A program made the translations under genes and the position numbers. From Paucibacter sp. TC2R-5 (GTDB lineage Bacteria; Pseudomonadota; Gammaproteobacteria; Burkholderiales; Burkholderiaceae_C), in contig NZ_JAJIRQ010000002.1 in assembly GCF_025717605.1 (NCBI RefSeq), forward strand, positions 577,884-641,883: 64,000 bases of DNA, given 5' to 3'. A model generated the notes under the pieces. It saw nothing but the letters and a program-made list of their open reading frames with translations. It had not been told where the DNA came from and ran no database searches. Position 1 is the stretch's first letter; every line of letters starts with the position of its first letter. Shown piece by piece: positions 38,560-47,313 of this stretch.

Positions 38560-39279
38560 CTAACGAATCAAGGACAGGAATTCGCGGCGCAGATTGGGAT
38601 CCTTCATAAAGGATCCGCGCATCACGCTATTGGTCATCTTGGACTCGCTGTCCTTGACGCCGCGCCAATGCATGCAGAAATGGTCGGCCTCCATCACGAT
38701 GGCCAGGCCGTCGGGCTGCACGCGCTCTTGCAGCTCGTTGGCCAGCATGGTGACGGCTTCTTCCTGAATCTGCGGGCGGCTCATGATCCAGTCACAAATC
38801 CGCGCGTACTTGGACAGTCCAATCAGATTGGAATGCTCGTTAGGCAGCAGGCCGATCCAGACCTTGCCCATGATGGGGCAAAGATGGTGCGAGCAGGCGC
38901 TGCGCACGGTGATGGGGCCGACGATCATCAGCTCATTGAGCCGCGTCACATTCGGGAACTCGGTCACCGCCGGCATCGGCTGGTAACGGCCTTTGAAGAT
39001 CTCCTGCATGAACATCTTGGCCACGCGTTTGGCGGTGTCTTGCGTGTTGTGGTCGCTGTCGGTATCTATCACCAGCGCGCGCAAAACGCCTTGCATCTGC
39101 GCCTGCACCTCGGCCTGCAACTGCTCCAGCTCGCCGGCTTCGATGTAGTCCGAGATATTGTCATTCGCATGGTGGCGGCAGCCGGCGCTGACCAAACGCA
39201 TGCGCACCCGCTCAGACGCGGGCAGGGCCGCCAGTTGCTGGGCGTCTAGGCTTATTTTTTTGGATGAATCGCCGCTCAT
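38560..39279 (-). CDS. folE: GTP cyclohydrolase I
   Basis: The 239-residue enzyme converts GTP to 7,8-dihydroneopterin triphosphate, the entry to folate, tetrahydrobiopterin and queuosine. The zinc site SACSHHLCP is at residues 127-135 (Cys129, His132 and a later Cys). ITVRSACSHH and MHWRGVKDSESKMTNS are typical of this family. It has an N-terminal extension of about 45 residues compared with the shortest bacterial FolE. It is co-directional with the downstream BLUF gene, 41 bases away. Confidence 0.95.
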   Translation of the reverse strand: MSGDSSKKISLDAQQLAALPASERVRMRLVSAGCRHHANDNISDYIEAGELEQLQAEVQAQMQGVLRALVIDTDSDHNTQDTAKRVAKMFMQEIFKGRYQPMPAVTEFPNVTRLNELMIVGPITVRSACSHHLCPIMGKVWIGLLPNEHSNLIGLSKYARICDWIMSRPQIQEEAVTMLANELQERVQPDGLAIVMEADHFCMHWRGVKDSESKMTNSVMRGSFMKDPNLRREFLSLIR

Positions 39280-39385
39280 AAAACTTCTCGCTTAGGCTGA
39301 AGCGCCTGATTGTGGCCGCAATCCAAAACCCGCGCAGGGTCGGGTCTTGCCTGCCGTCCGTGCAGGGCTGACCTACACTGAAGGC

Positions 39386-40753
39386 GTGACTGAGAAACCC
39401 AATCCGCAACTTTCCCCGCCGCTGCAGCGCTTGCTGCTGCAGGTGGCCGATGCCCTGCAGGCCGTGCGCTCTGGGCGCTCGCTGACCGATGTTCTGGCCC
39501 GATGCCCCGCCGAGCTGCGGCCGGCCACCCAGGCGCTGAGCTTTTATGTGCTGCGTTTGCTCGGCAGTGCCGAAGCCGCGCGTGCGCTGCTGGCGCCCAA
39601 AGCCCCGCCGCCCAAGGTCGACGCCTTGCTGGTCAGTGCCTTGGCGCTGCTGTGGCCTTGCGCGCCGGGCGCGGCCCCGCTCTATAACGATCACACGGTG
39701 GTTGACCAAGCGGTCAGTGCGGTGCGCAAGCGCGCGCCGGCCAGTGCCGGCTTCGTCAATGCGGTGCTGCGGCGCTTTTTGCGCGAGCGCAGCGCCATCG
39801 TGCTGGCCGCGCAGGCCGCTGAGCCGGCTGCCTATAACCACCCGCAATGGTGGATTGATCGCGTGCGCGCCGACTGGCCGCAGCAATGGCAGGCGATTCT
39901 GCAGGCCAATAACCAGCATCCGCCGATGACCTTGCGCGTCAATGCGCGGCGCGGCAGTACCGAAAGCTATCTGGCTCGCTTGGCCGCTGCCGGCATCAAG
40001 GCGGCGCCGGTCGGGCCGCTGGCGCCCCAGGCCTTGCTCTTGGAGCGGGCGCTGCCGGTGACGGCCTTGCCGGGTTTTGCGGATGGCGATGTGTCGGTGC
40101 AGGACGCAGCGGCGCAGCTGGCGGCGCCTTTGACAGTGGGCGCGCTTGCATCGCTGCCGGCGCTCGCCCCAGGCGCGCGCGTGCTGGACGCCTGCTCGGC
40201 GCCCGGCGGCAAGACCGCGCATTTGCTGGAGCTGGCCGATTTGGATCTGCTGGCCTTGGACAGCGATGCCGGGCGCCTGACCCGTGTGCAAGACAATTTG
40301 CAACGCCTGCGGCTGAAGGCTCAAACAAAGCCAGCCGATGCCCGTCAAAGCCATGGCGACGGGGCTTGGTGGGACGGCCAGCTCTTCGATGCGATCTTGC
40401 TGGACGCGCCCTGCAGCGCCTCCGGCATCGTGCGCCGCCATCCGGATGTGCGCTGGCTGCGCCGGCCGACGGATATAGCTAATCTGGCCGCCATCCAGGC
40501 CGAATTGCTGGACGCCTTGTGGCCGACGCTCAAGCCCGGCGGGCGACTGGTCTATGCGACCTGCTCAATCTTCAAAGCCGAGGGCGAGCACCAAGTCGAT
40601 GCATTTTTGCAACGCGAAAGTGATGCAAAACACATCGATGTGGCCGGCATGAGCGGGCATCTGCTCCCGCTCACTCACAATGGCGAGGCAGCGGGTGGTC
40701 TGCCATCGGTTTTGGATGGTTTCTATTACGCGCTGCTGATCAAGAAGCTCTGA
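39386..40753 (+). CDS. rsmB: 16S rRNA m5C967 methyltransferase (RsmB-like)
   Basis: The 455-residue protein has an N-terminal NusB-like RNA-binding domain and a C-terminal SAM-dependent methyltransferase. The SAM-binding segment is VLDACSAPGGKTAHLLEL. The two catalytic Cys are in DAPCSASGIVRRHPD (motif IV) and YATCSIFKAEGE (motif VI). It would methylate C967 of 16S rRNA. A GTG start at 39386 with GAAGG just before it was chosen; a TTG 13 codons upstream is the alternative. It heads the rsmB-DUF4390-ntrYX block that is common in Burkholderiales. Confidence 0.9.
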   Translation: MTEKPNPQLSPPLQRLLLQVADALQAVRSGRSLTDVLARCPAELRPATQALSFYVLRLLGSAEAARALLAPKAPPPKVDALLVSALALLWPCAPGAAPLYNDHTVVDQAVSAVRKRAPASAGFVNAVLRRFLRERSAIVLAAQAAEPAAYNHPQWWIDRVRADWPQQWQAILQANNQHPPMTLRVNARRGSTESYLARLAAAGIKAAPVGPLAPQALLLERALPVTALPGFADGDVSVQDAAAQLAAPLTVGALASLPALAPGARVLDACSAPGGKTAHLLELADLDLLALDSDAGRLTRVQDNLQRLRLKAQTKPADARQSHGDGAWWDGQLFDAILLDAPCSASGIVRRHPDVRWLRRPTDIANLAAIQAELLDALWPTLKPGGRLVYATCSIFKAEGEHQVDAFLQRESDAKHIDVAGMSGHLLPLTHNGEAAGGLPSVLDGFYYALLIKKL

Positions 40754-40817
40754 ACTCATGACGCGGCGCAAGCAGGCTTTTGCCTGAGGCGCTTCGCAGC
40801 AAAAGTACCTACCGACC

Positions 40818-41474
40818 TTGACCTCGCCAGCCGTCACCGCCGCAACACCTGCCTTTTTGAGCCACGTCAGCCGGGACACCCACCCGCTGGCGCGCCGCAT
40901 CTGGCGTTGGCTGGCAGCGGCAGGGCTGGTGTTGCTGTTGGCTCTATTGGCCCGGCCCGCTTTGGCACAAGGGGTGGAGCTCGTTCAACTGAGCACCCAG
41001 CGAACCGAAGAAGGCCTGGAGCTGAGCTTCAGCACCCGCTTCGAGCTGACCCGCGCGGCCGAAGACGCCTTGATGAAGGGTGTGCCGATCTATTTTGTGG
41101 CTGAGGCCGAGATTTTGCGTAACCGTTGGTATTGGCGGGATGCCCGGACGGCGCGCGCCAGCCGAACTTGGCGTTTGGCCTGGCAGCCGCTGACGCGGCA
41201 ATTCAAGGTCAGCACCGGCGGGCTCAGTCAAAGTTATGCCAGCTTGCCCGAGGCCTTGGCATCGCTGCGCGGTGCGGCCGGCTGGCGCATCGCCGAAAAC
41301 CGCGATTTGGAAGACGGCGGGCGCTATTACCTGGAGTTCAGCTACCGGCTCGATACCAGTCAGTTGCCCAAGCCCATGCAGATCGGTTTGGGGTCGCCCC
41401 AAGGCTGGGGTTTGAATATCGAGCGCACGCAGAACTTGGCGGCCGACTTCAGCAGCAGCCTCGTCGTGCCATGA
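40818..41474 (+). CDS. DUF4390 family protein
   Basis: The 218-residue protein has an N-terminal hydrophobic helix (about 28-50, ending ARPALA) that may be a signal peptide or anchor. A beta-rich DUF4390 domain follows (GVELVQLSTQRTEEGLELSF to the end). The family is regularly encoded between rsmB and ntrY in betaproteobacteria. Its role is unknown, and periplasmic exposure is likely. No ATG is available in the first 80 codons. A TTG at 40818 is used, with a second TTG at 40856 that would give a shorter leader. Confidence 0.78.
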   Translation: MTSPAVTAATPAFLSHVSRDTHPLARRIWRWLAAAGLVLLLALLARPALAQGVELVQLSTQRTEEGLELSFSTRFELTRAAEDALMKGVPIYFVAEAEILRNRWYWRDARTARASRTWRLAWQPLTRQFKVSTGGLSQSYASLPEALASLRGAAGWRIAENRDLEDGGRYYLEFSYRLDTSQLPKPMQIGLGSPQGWGLNIERTQNLAADFSSSLVVP

Positions 41475-41520
41475 TTTTTGCGGTCGGGGTCAGGGCTGAG
41501 CAAGCCAAGCGGGCGGCGCC

Positions 41521-43812
41521 TTGAGCAGACGAGCACGATTAACCTGGGTCATCTCGACGGTGATCGTGACGGGTGTCTGCGGGGTCTTGGCCTTTTTGCT
41601 GCTGATTGGCGTCAGTTCACAACGCGGATTTTTCGAGCGCCACTACGTCTGGCTGTTCTGGCTCAATGCGGCCGTGGCCAGCTTGCTGGTGTTGGTCATC
41701 GGCGTGGCCGCAGTACGCCTGGTGCTGCGCGTGCGTTCGGGAAAATTCGGCAGCCGCCTGCTGCTCAAACTGGCCGGCATCTTCGCCTTGGTCGGCGTGG
41801 TGCCGGGCGTGATGATTTACGGCGTGTCCTACCAGTTCGTCAACCGCAGCATCGAAAGCTGGTTCGATGTGCGCTTGGCCGGCGCGCTGGAGGCCGGCTT
41901 GAACCTGGGCCGCGCCACCTTGGACGGGCTGGTCAGCGACCTCTCGGACAAGACCCTGAGCGCGGCTGGGCGCTTGTCGGAATCGGGCGGCATGCCGCAG
42001 CCCTTGGCGCTGGAGCGCCTGCGCGTGCAACTCGGCGCCCGCAGCGTAGACCTGGTCAACGGGCATGGGCAAATTTTGATGTCGTCCGGTGGCGACACCA
42101 GCTCGCTGACGGCGGAGCGGCCCTCGGAAGGCATGCTGCGCCTGGCCCGCGTGGCCAAGGTGGCGAGCCAGCTCGAAGGTCTGGAAGACGAGACCTTGGC
42201 AATGCAAGGCCAGGCGCGTATTCGGGCGCTGGCGCTGATGCCCAACGCCGACTATCGCCTCAGCAGCAGCAGCTCCGGAGAGCGCTTTTTGATGGTGGTC
42301 CAGCGCGTGCCGGCCTCGGTGGTCGCCAATGCCCTGGCGGTGCAGGCGGCCAGCGGCGAGTATCAGCAGCGGGCGCTGGAGCGCGACGGCTTGCGGCGCA
42401 TGTATATCGGCACGCTGACGCTGGTGCTGATTCTGGCGGTGTTCGCGGCGCTGCTGCTGGCGGTCACCTTGGGGAATCAGTTAGCGCGGCCGCTGCTGCT
42501 GCTGGCCGATGGCGTGCGGCAGGTGGCGCAAGGTGACTTGAGCCGCAAGCCCATGCTGGCCTCGCGCGATGAGCTCGGCGGCCTCACGCGCTCGTTCGCG
42601 GACATGACGGCGCAGCTCTCCGATGCTCGCGCCATGGTGGGCCGCAGCGTGGCCGAACTGGAGAGTGCGCGCACACATTTGCAGACCATTCTGGATAATT
42701 TGACTGCCGGCGTGATCGTCTTTGATGCCCAGGCACGCATCGAAACCGTCAACCCCGGCGCGGTGCGCATCTTGCGTCTGCCCCCAGAAGATCTGCGCGG
42801 CCGCAAGCTTGACGAGTTGCCGCAGCTGCAGCCTTTTGCCGCAGAAATCATGCAGCGCTTCGAGCAGGACCGGCCGCTGCGCCCGAGCGTTGCGGAAGCC
42901 TCGCTTGGCTTGGGGACCGAACATTGGCAGGATGCTTTTGAGCTGCAGCTCGAAGCGGGTCAGGACGTGCTAACGCTGTTGGTACGCGGAGCGAAGTTGC
43001 CGCAAGACGCGCGGCTGATGGTGTTCGATGACATCACCGAGGTGGTCTCTGCTCAGCGTTCCGCCGCCTGGAGCGAGGTGGCCCGGCGCTTGGCGCATGA
43101 GATCAAGAATCCGCTCACGCCGATCCAGCTCTCGGCCGAACGCCTGCAACACAAGCTCGAAGCCAAGCTCGAGGGCGCTGATCAGGCGATGCTGGTCAGG
43201 TCGGTGGCCACCATCGTCAACCAAGTGCAGTCGATGAAGCAGTTGGTCAACGAGTTCCGCGACTACGCCCGCCTGCCCTCGGCACAGCTCAAGGTGCTGG
43301 ACCTCAATGCACTGGTCAGCGAGGTACTGACCTTGTATGCCGAGGCCCAGGAAAGCGGTCTTTTGCGCGCCGAATTGGCCCCGGACGCCTGCGCCATCAA
43401 GGGCGACGCGACGCAGTTGCGCCAAGTCATTCACAACCTGGTGCAGAACGCGCTGGACGCGGTCCAGGAGCGCCCGGACGGGCAGGTGCTGGTGCGCACG
43501 GTGCAAGTTTTCACAGAAAGTGGCGAAGTGCGTGTGTTGCGCCTAAACATCACCGACAATGGGCCTGGATTCGCCGAGAAAGTGCTCAAGAGGGCTTTCG
43601 AGCCTTACGTCACCACCAAGACCAAAGGCACGGGCTTGGGTCTGGCGGTGGTCAAGAAAATCGCCGATGAACATGGCGCGCGTATCCGGCTGAGCAATGT
43701 TCATGTGGCCGGCGATGATGCCTTGGCCGTAGTGGGTGCGCAAGTTTCGTTATCATTTTCAAAGTTTTCAACTGCAGCGGTCGATGCTGGCCCTGCGGAC
43801 AAGCCGGCGTGA
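41521..43812 (+). CDS. ntrY: NtrY-like sensor histidine kinase
   Basis: The 763-residue membrane kinase has N-terminal helices, a large periplasmic sensing loop and a further helix near residue 300. HAMP (about 320-375), PAS (about 385-490) and HisKA-HATPase domains follow. The phosphorylated His is near residue 526 in RRLAHEIKNPLTPIQLSAERL-type sequence. The ATP-binding motifs DNGPGF and GTGLGLAVVKK are intact. It would phosphorylate the NtrX-like regulator encoded 11 bases downstream. The family links nitrogen metabolism, redox or envelope state to transcription. The start is a TTG at 41521. Confidence 0.88.
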   Translation: MSRRARLTWVISTVIVTGVCGVLAFLLLIGVSSQRGFFERHYVWLFWLNAAVASLLVLVIGVAAVRLVLRVRSGKFGSRLLLKLAGIFALVGVVPGVMIYGVSYQFVNRSIESWFDVRLAGALEAGLNLGRATLDGLVSDLSDKTLSAAGRLSESGGMPQPLALERLRVQLGARSVDLVNGHGQILMSSGGDTSSLTAERPSEGMLRLARVAKVASQLEGLEDETLAMQGQARIRALALMPNADYRLSSSSSGERFLMVVQRVPASVVANALAVQAASGEYQQRALERDGLRRMYIGTLTLVLILAVFAALLLAVTLGNQLARPLLLLADGVRQVAQGDLSRKPMLASRDELGGLTRSFADMTAQLSDARAMVGRSVAELESARTHLQTILDNLTAGVIVFDAQARIETVNPGAVRILRLPPEDLRGRKLDELPQLQPFAAEIMQRFEQDRPLRPSVAEASLGLGTEHWQDAFELQLEAGQDVLTLLVRGAKLPQDARLMVFDDITEVVSAQRSAAWSEVARRLAHEIKNPLTPIQLSAERLQHKLEAKLEGADQAMLVRSVATIVNQVQSMKQLVNEFRDYARLPSAQLKVLDLNALVSEVLTLYAEAQESGLLRAELAPDACAIKGDATQLRQVIHNLVQNALDAVQERPDGQVLVRTVQVFTESGEVRVLRLNITDNGPGFAEKVLKRAFEPYVTTKTKGTGLGLAVVKKIADEHGARIRLSNVHVAGDDALAVVGAQVSLSFSKFSTAAVDAGPADKPA

Positions 43813-43823
43813 ACTAGGACTCC

Positions 43824-44516
43824 ATGGCAACAATTCTTGTAGTTGACGACGAATTGGGCATCCGTGCCCTGTTGTCAGAAATCCTCAGCGATGAGGGGCA
43901 CACCATTGAAATGGCTGAGAACGCCGCGCAGGCTCGCGCCGTGCGTGAGCGCATGCGGCCCGACTTGGTGTTGCTAGACATCTGGATGCCCGATGTAGAC
44001 GGCATCACCTTGTTGAAGGAATGGGGCGGCGCTGGGCTGCTGACCATGCCCGTCATCATGATGAGCGGCCACGGCACCATCGATACGGCGGTTGAGGCGA
44101 CCAAGTTCGGCGCCATTGCCTTCCTTGAAAAGCCCATCACTTTGCAAAAGCTGTTGCGTGCGGTTGAGCAGTCACTGGTCAAGGTAGCACCACGTCCGGC
44201 GCCGCCGGTCGGTGTGTCAACCTATATGCGCAGCGAAATGCCGCCCCAGTACACCGCGCCCAGCCTGGGTCTGATGCCGCAAATGGCGCAGCCGGCGCTG
44301 GGCCTGGCCTCGGAGCAAAGCTTCGAGCTTGATCGCCCATTGCGCGAGGCGCGTGACGCCTTCGAGAAGAGCTATTTCGAATTCCACCTCTCGAAAGAGA
44401 ACGGCTCGATGACCCGCGTGGCCGAAAAGACGGGCTTGGAGCGCACCCATCTGTATCGAAAACTCAAGCAATTGGGTGTCGATCTGAGTCGAAATAAGCG
44501 CGGCGGCGGAATTTGA
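43824..44516 (+). CDS. ntrX: NtrX-like response regulator lacking the AAA+ domain
   Basis: The 230-residue regulator has an N-terminal receiver domain with phosphoacceptor Asp52 (LLDIWMPDVDG), acidic residues Asp8/Asp9 and Lys102 in EKPIT. The C-terminus is a Fis-type helix-turn-helix (MTRVAEKTGLERTHLYRKLK). The sigma54-interacting AAA+ ATPase domain of classical NtrX (about 450 residues) is absent and replaced by a Pro/Met-rich linker of about 50 residues. It therefore cannot activate sigma54 promoters by ATP hydrolysis and should act as a repressor or sigma70 regulator. It pairs with the upstream kinase. Confidence 0.88.
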   Translation: MATILVVDDELGIRALLSEILSDEGHTIEMAENAAQARAVRERMRPDLVLLDIWMPDVDGITLLKEWGGAGLLTMPVIMMSGHGTIDTAVEATKFGAIAFLEKPITLQKLLRAVEQSLVKVAPRPAPPVGVSTYMRSEMPPQYTAPSLGLMPQMAQPALGLASEQSFELDRPLREARDAFEKSYFEFHLSKENGSMTRVAEKTGLERTHLYRKLKQLGVDLSRNKRGGGI

Positions 44517-44525
44517 TGCTATAGT
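44517..44525 (+). promoter_or_regulatory. Candidate extended -10 promoter of tRNA-Phe
   Basis: TGCTATAGT combines a TGn extension with the -10 hexamer TATAGT and lies 59 bases upstream of the mature tRNA. No good -35 hexamer is seen at the usual distance, so the extended -10 would have to carry it. Confidence 0.4.
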
Positions 44526-44583
44526 CGCGGTCTTCGCTGATTTGAAGCAGGCAGCTGCGACGAAGAAGTGATGAAAAGAATAA

Positions 44584-44659
44584 GGCCTGGTAGCTCAGTC
44601 GGTAGAGCAGCGGATTGAAAATCCGCGTGTCGGTGGTTCGATTCCGCCCCAGGCCACCA
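44584..44659 (+). tRNA. tRNA-Phe(GAA)
   Basis: The 76-base sequence folds as a full cloverleaf: 7-base acceptor stem GGCCTGG/CCAGGCC, D-arm GCTC/GAGC, and anticodon stem GCGGA/TCCGC with loop TTGAAAA (anticodon GAA). The T-arm is GGTGG/CCGCC with loop TTCGATT. CCA is encoded. Its 3' end serves as the attachment site for the downstream integrase-bearing island. Confidence 0.97.
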
Positions 44660-44688
44660 AATAAGCGTCCGCTGAGGTTCGCGGAAGT

Positions 44689-44726
44689 AAAAAAGCCCTT
44701 GAGAATCAACGCTCTAGGGCTTTTTT
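44689..44726. terminator. Terminator after tRNA-Phe (island-side copy)
   Basis: AAAAAAGCCC and GGGCTTTTTT form a strong stem with GAG/CTC continuing inward. The T-run on the plus strand ends the tRNA transcript, and the symmetric A-run lets it work in both directions. It lies just inside the island, so it was probably brought by the element. Confidence 0.8.
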
Positions 44727-44739
44727 GTTGTTCGGCGGT

Positions 44740-44822
44740 GTGCGGGTAAGTGCGGCAGCATCCGGCTTGAAGTGCGGGTAGCTGTACGGGTAGCTGAGTT
44801 ACCCTGTTGGCCTGTTACCCGC
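44740..44822. repeat. GGGTA repeats, candidate integrase arm-type sites (left)
   Basis: GTGCGGGTA occurs at 44740-44748 and 44772-44780. The 12-base units GTGCGGGTAGCT and GTACGGGTAGCT are in direct tandem (44772-44795). Inverted TTACCC copies lie at 44799-44804 and 44815-44822. This clustering between the att core and the int gene is where arm-binding sites of tyrosine integrases usually lie. Confidence 0.55.
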
Positions 44823-44835
44823 AAATAGGCCCGTC

Positions 44836-46128
44836 ATGCCACTTCCCGACGCAGCAGATAGCAACGCCAAGCCCAACAAGAAATCCAGCAAGCTGACCGA
44901 TGCGGCAGTTCGCAACGTCAAGCCCGGCGAAAAAACCCGCAAGCTGACCGATTCTGCGGGGCTCTACCTGGAGGTGCGTCCCGAGGGCGGCAAGTGGTGG
45001 CGCTTGCGCTATCGCTTTGAGGGGCGGGAACAGCTACTTTCGCTTGGCACTTATCCCGGCGTGAGCTTGGGCGAGGCCCGAAGCAAGCGAGACGAAACGC
45101 GCAAGCTCTTGGCTGCTGGTGCTGATCCGTCCTTGGCCCGCAAGGCGGCCAAGTCGGCCAGAGCCGGTGAAGTTGCCAACAACTTCGAGGCCATCGCGCG
45201 GGAGTGGTACGCAGTCAAACGAGACGACTGGTCGGCCAGCTATGGCGAAAAGATCATCGCCCGGTTTGATGCTGACGTGTTCCCATACATCGGGCGACGG
45301 CCAGTGTCAGAGGTGACGCCTCCTGAATTGCTGGACATGCTTCGACGCATCGAACGGCGGGGGGTGATCGAAACGGCCCATCGAGCCCGTGAGAATTGCT
45401 CCCAGGTCTTCCGTTATGCGGTGGCCACCGGCCGGGCCATCAGCGATCCCGCCCGCGATTTGAAGGACGCCTTGAAGACCCCGGTGGTGAAGCACTTCCC
45501 CGCTATCACCAAGCCCGAGCGGCTGGCCGATCTGTTGCGGGCCTGCGCTGGCTATGCGGGAACGCCCGTAGTGCGTACCGCCTTGCTGTTGGCTCCTATG
45601 TTGCTGCTGCGCCCTGGAGAGTTGCGGCACGCGCAGTGGGCCGAGTTCGATCTAGACGCGGCGACGTGGATGGTGCCGGCCGCTCGCATGAAGCGAGAGA
45701 AGGCCGGCAAGCTCCAAGGTGCGCCTCACGTGGTGCCCCTTCCAGCGCAAGCGGTAGAGGCTCTTCGCGAACTGGAGCCGCTGACCGGTCGCAATGCCTA
45801 TGTGTTCCGAGGCGAGCGCCATCATGATCGGCCGATGAGTGAGAACACGGTAAACGCGGCGTTACGGGCGATGGGCTTTGCGGCCGAGGAAGTGACCGGC
45901 CACGGCTTTAGAGCCACGGCCCGAACCATGATGGTGGAGCGGCTGGGCGTGGATGAGTCGGTGATTGAGGCGCAGCTAGCGCACAGTGTCAAGGACAGCC
46001 TAGGCCGGGCCTACAACCGGACGGAGTTCATAGAGCAGCGCCGCGCCATGATGCAAACTTGGGCCGACTACTTGGACAAGCTGCGGCAGGGTGCGGAAGT
46101 CGTGTCCATTGCCGGGCGGGCAGCATGA
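44836..46128 (+). CDS. P4-type tyrosine integrase
   Basis: The 430-residue site-specific recombinase has an N-terminal DUF4102 arm-binding domain (about 15-110), a core-binding domain, and a catalytic domain. The complete active site is visible: Arg259 (LLRPGELRHAQW), His356 and Arg359 (GHGFRATAR), His383 (LAHSVKDSLG) and Tyr393 (RAYNRTEF). It would insert and excise the island at the tRNA-Phe 3' end. It lies immediately downstream of the tRNA in the same direction, the normal layout. Its stop overlaps the next ATG (ATGA). Confidence 0.95.
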   Translation: MPLPDAADSNAKPNKKSSKLTDAAVRNVKPGEKTRKLTDSAGLYLEVRPEGGKWWRLRYRFEGREQLLSLGTYPGVSLGEARSKRDETRKLLAAGADPSLARKAAKSARAGEVANNFEAIAREWYAVKRDDWSASYGEKIIARFDADVFPYIGRRPVSEVTPPELLDMLRRIERRGVIETAHRARENCSQVFRYAVATGRAISDPARDLKDALKTPVVKHFPAITKPERLADLLRACAGYAGTPVVRTALLLAPMLLLRPGELRHAQWAEFDLDAATWMVPAARMKREKAGKLQGAPHVVPLPAQAVEALRELEPLTGRNAYVFRGERHHDRPMSENTVNAALRAMGFAAEEVTGHGFRATARTMMVERLGVDESVIEAQLAHSVKDSLGRAYNRTEFIEQRRAMMQTWADYLDKLRQGAEVVSIAGRAA

Positions 46129-46715
46129 AAAACAAAAAGAAGCCAAAGCGGCGTGTTGCCCCTGTGCTGAATACGCGTGACGGAGAAGAACTAGGCATAC
46201 GTCTGGAATACGGAATCGCCTGTCTTGAGCGCGGCCTACCCTTCAGTCCGTTCCCCACTGATCAAGAAGACCAAATCGAAGCTGTTCGAGAATTAGTCTT
46301 GCGTCTGCTCCGTTCAGGGATGGCAAGTGCGGCCCTTCAAGCAAGATTGGCCGACTTGATCGAGCAGACCCCCGCCCCGGATTTGCCTGCGACTCTTTCT
46401 TTTCGATTGCCGAAACGGCGCAAGGACTTCGCGAAAAGGTTGGCAACGTTCGAAGCTTACTTTTATTGCTATGAAAAGACGGGCGATATGAAACGTTCAG
46501 TGATCGCGGCGTATGAAAAGCACTTCGGTGCCGGATCGTTTCAGGCCGACAGTCGCATTGAGGATTCCGAGAACGATAAGTGGAGTTACAAAGACATTGC
46601 TTGCACGACCGCATCTAAAAGAACGCTGCACACGATCAAGCCGCTGCTCAAGGGTTCGCCTCATCCATTACCTCGGCCTGAACGTCTATTGCGACTGCTA
46701 GGCTTTGCTGTTTAA
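46125..46715 (+). CDS. Hypothetical island protein
   Basis: The 196-residue basic protein has an unusually Lys/Arg-rich first 15 residues (MKNKKKPKRRVAP), no signal peptide and no recognised domain. Helical segments with a RLPKRRKDFAKRL patch suggest nucleic-acid contact, but that is speculation. Its ATG overlaps the integrase stop, so it is translationally coupled to int. This could make it an excision or replication accessory factor. Composition is less GC-rich than the host backbone. I do not recognise it. Confidence 0.6.
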   Translation: MKNKKKPKRRVAPVLNTRDGEELGIRLEYGIACLERGLPFSPFPTDQEDQIEAVRELVLRLLRSGMASAALQARLADLIEQTPAPDLPATLSFRLPKRRKDFAKRLATFEAYFYCYEKTGDMKRSVIAAYEKHFGAGSFQADSRIEDSENDKWSYKDIACTTASKRTLHTIKPLLKGSPHPLPRPERLLRLLGFAV

Positions 46716-46805
46716 GAGCGATTAGACGGCCGCAATCGCTCTCAAGCAGTTCAAGACCTATTCGGCGACAGTGGGACTTCAGCAACCACTAAAGGACCCG
46801 AAAAA

Positions 46806-47000
46806 ATGAACGAAGCAGAAACGCTTCTCAGAATCACTGAGGTGATGGCAAGGATCCGGATCGGAAAAACGACGCTTTATGCGCTCCAGCGTGAGGGACG
46901 TTTTCCAAGAAGTTTGGTTTTATCGCGACGCTGCGTGGCATGGCGAGCAAGTGAAGTTCAAGCCTGGATTGCATCCCGTGTTCATAGCAGCAATGAATGA
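46806..47000 (+). CDS. AlpA family regulatory protein/excisionase
   Basis: The 64-residue MerR-like winged-helix protein has the AlpA pattern: LLRITEVMARIRIGKTTLYA (recognition helix), FPRSLVLSRRCVAWRASEV, then WIASR. In P4-like satellites and islands, AlpA activates integrase expression or assists excision. It lies 677 bases downstream of the integrase. The size and motifs are typical. The start at 46806 begins the conserved domain. Confidence 0.85.
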   Translation: MNEAETLLRITEVMARIRIGKTTLYALQREGRFPRSLVLSRRCVAWRASEVQAWIASRVHSSNE

Positions 47001-47010
47001 GGGCACAGAG

Positions 47011-47313
47011 ATGAGCATAAACGCACCCTCTACCAGTCGTGCTGGCGCTGGTGTCCAGCAGCCAGATTTGGCCATCACCGACGCCAACGCACTCGCCAAT
47101 CTTCTTGAGGCCGCGCAACATTTCGACTTTCGACATATGGGCGGCGTCACGTTTTACACGGGGGTGGACGGTCTTGGGCCGTTCTTGGCGACGCTCGAAA
47201 ATGACGGCCATCAAGCCGCAGTCTTCCGCCGACACAGCTTTGACGACTTCGAGCGAGTAACTTCCGCAGACGGTCAGCAGCGCAAAAATTGGGAAGGCCA
47301 CGGCCATGACTGA
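47011..47313 (+). CDS. Hypothetical island protein
   Basis: The 100-residue soluble protein has no recognised domain. It starts MSINAPSTSRAGAG and has a compact middle part (TDANALANLLEAAQHFDFR) and an acidic/aromatic end. The ATG at 47011 follows GAGGG and starts 10 bases after AlpA. A longer in-frame version overlapping AlpA was rejected. Its end overlaps the next gene by eight bases, consistent with an operon. The function is unknown. Confidence 0.55.
   Translation: MSINAPSTSRAGAGVQQPDLAITDANALANLLEAAQHFDFRHMGGVTFYTGVDGLGPFLATLENDGHQAAVFRRHSFDDFERVTSADGQQRKNWEGHGHD

Noticed and set aside
44636-44660. Possible CRISPR or retron signal near the island ends
   Set aside because: Repeats there are few, irregular and palindromic. 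No Cas or reverse transcriptase gene exists in the window.
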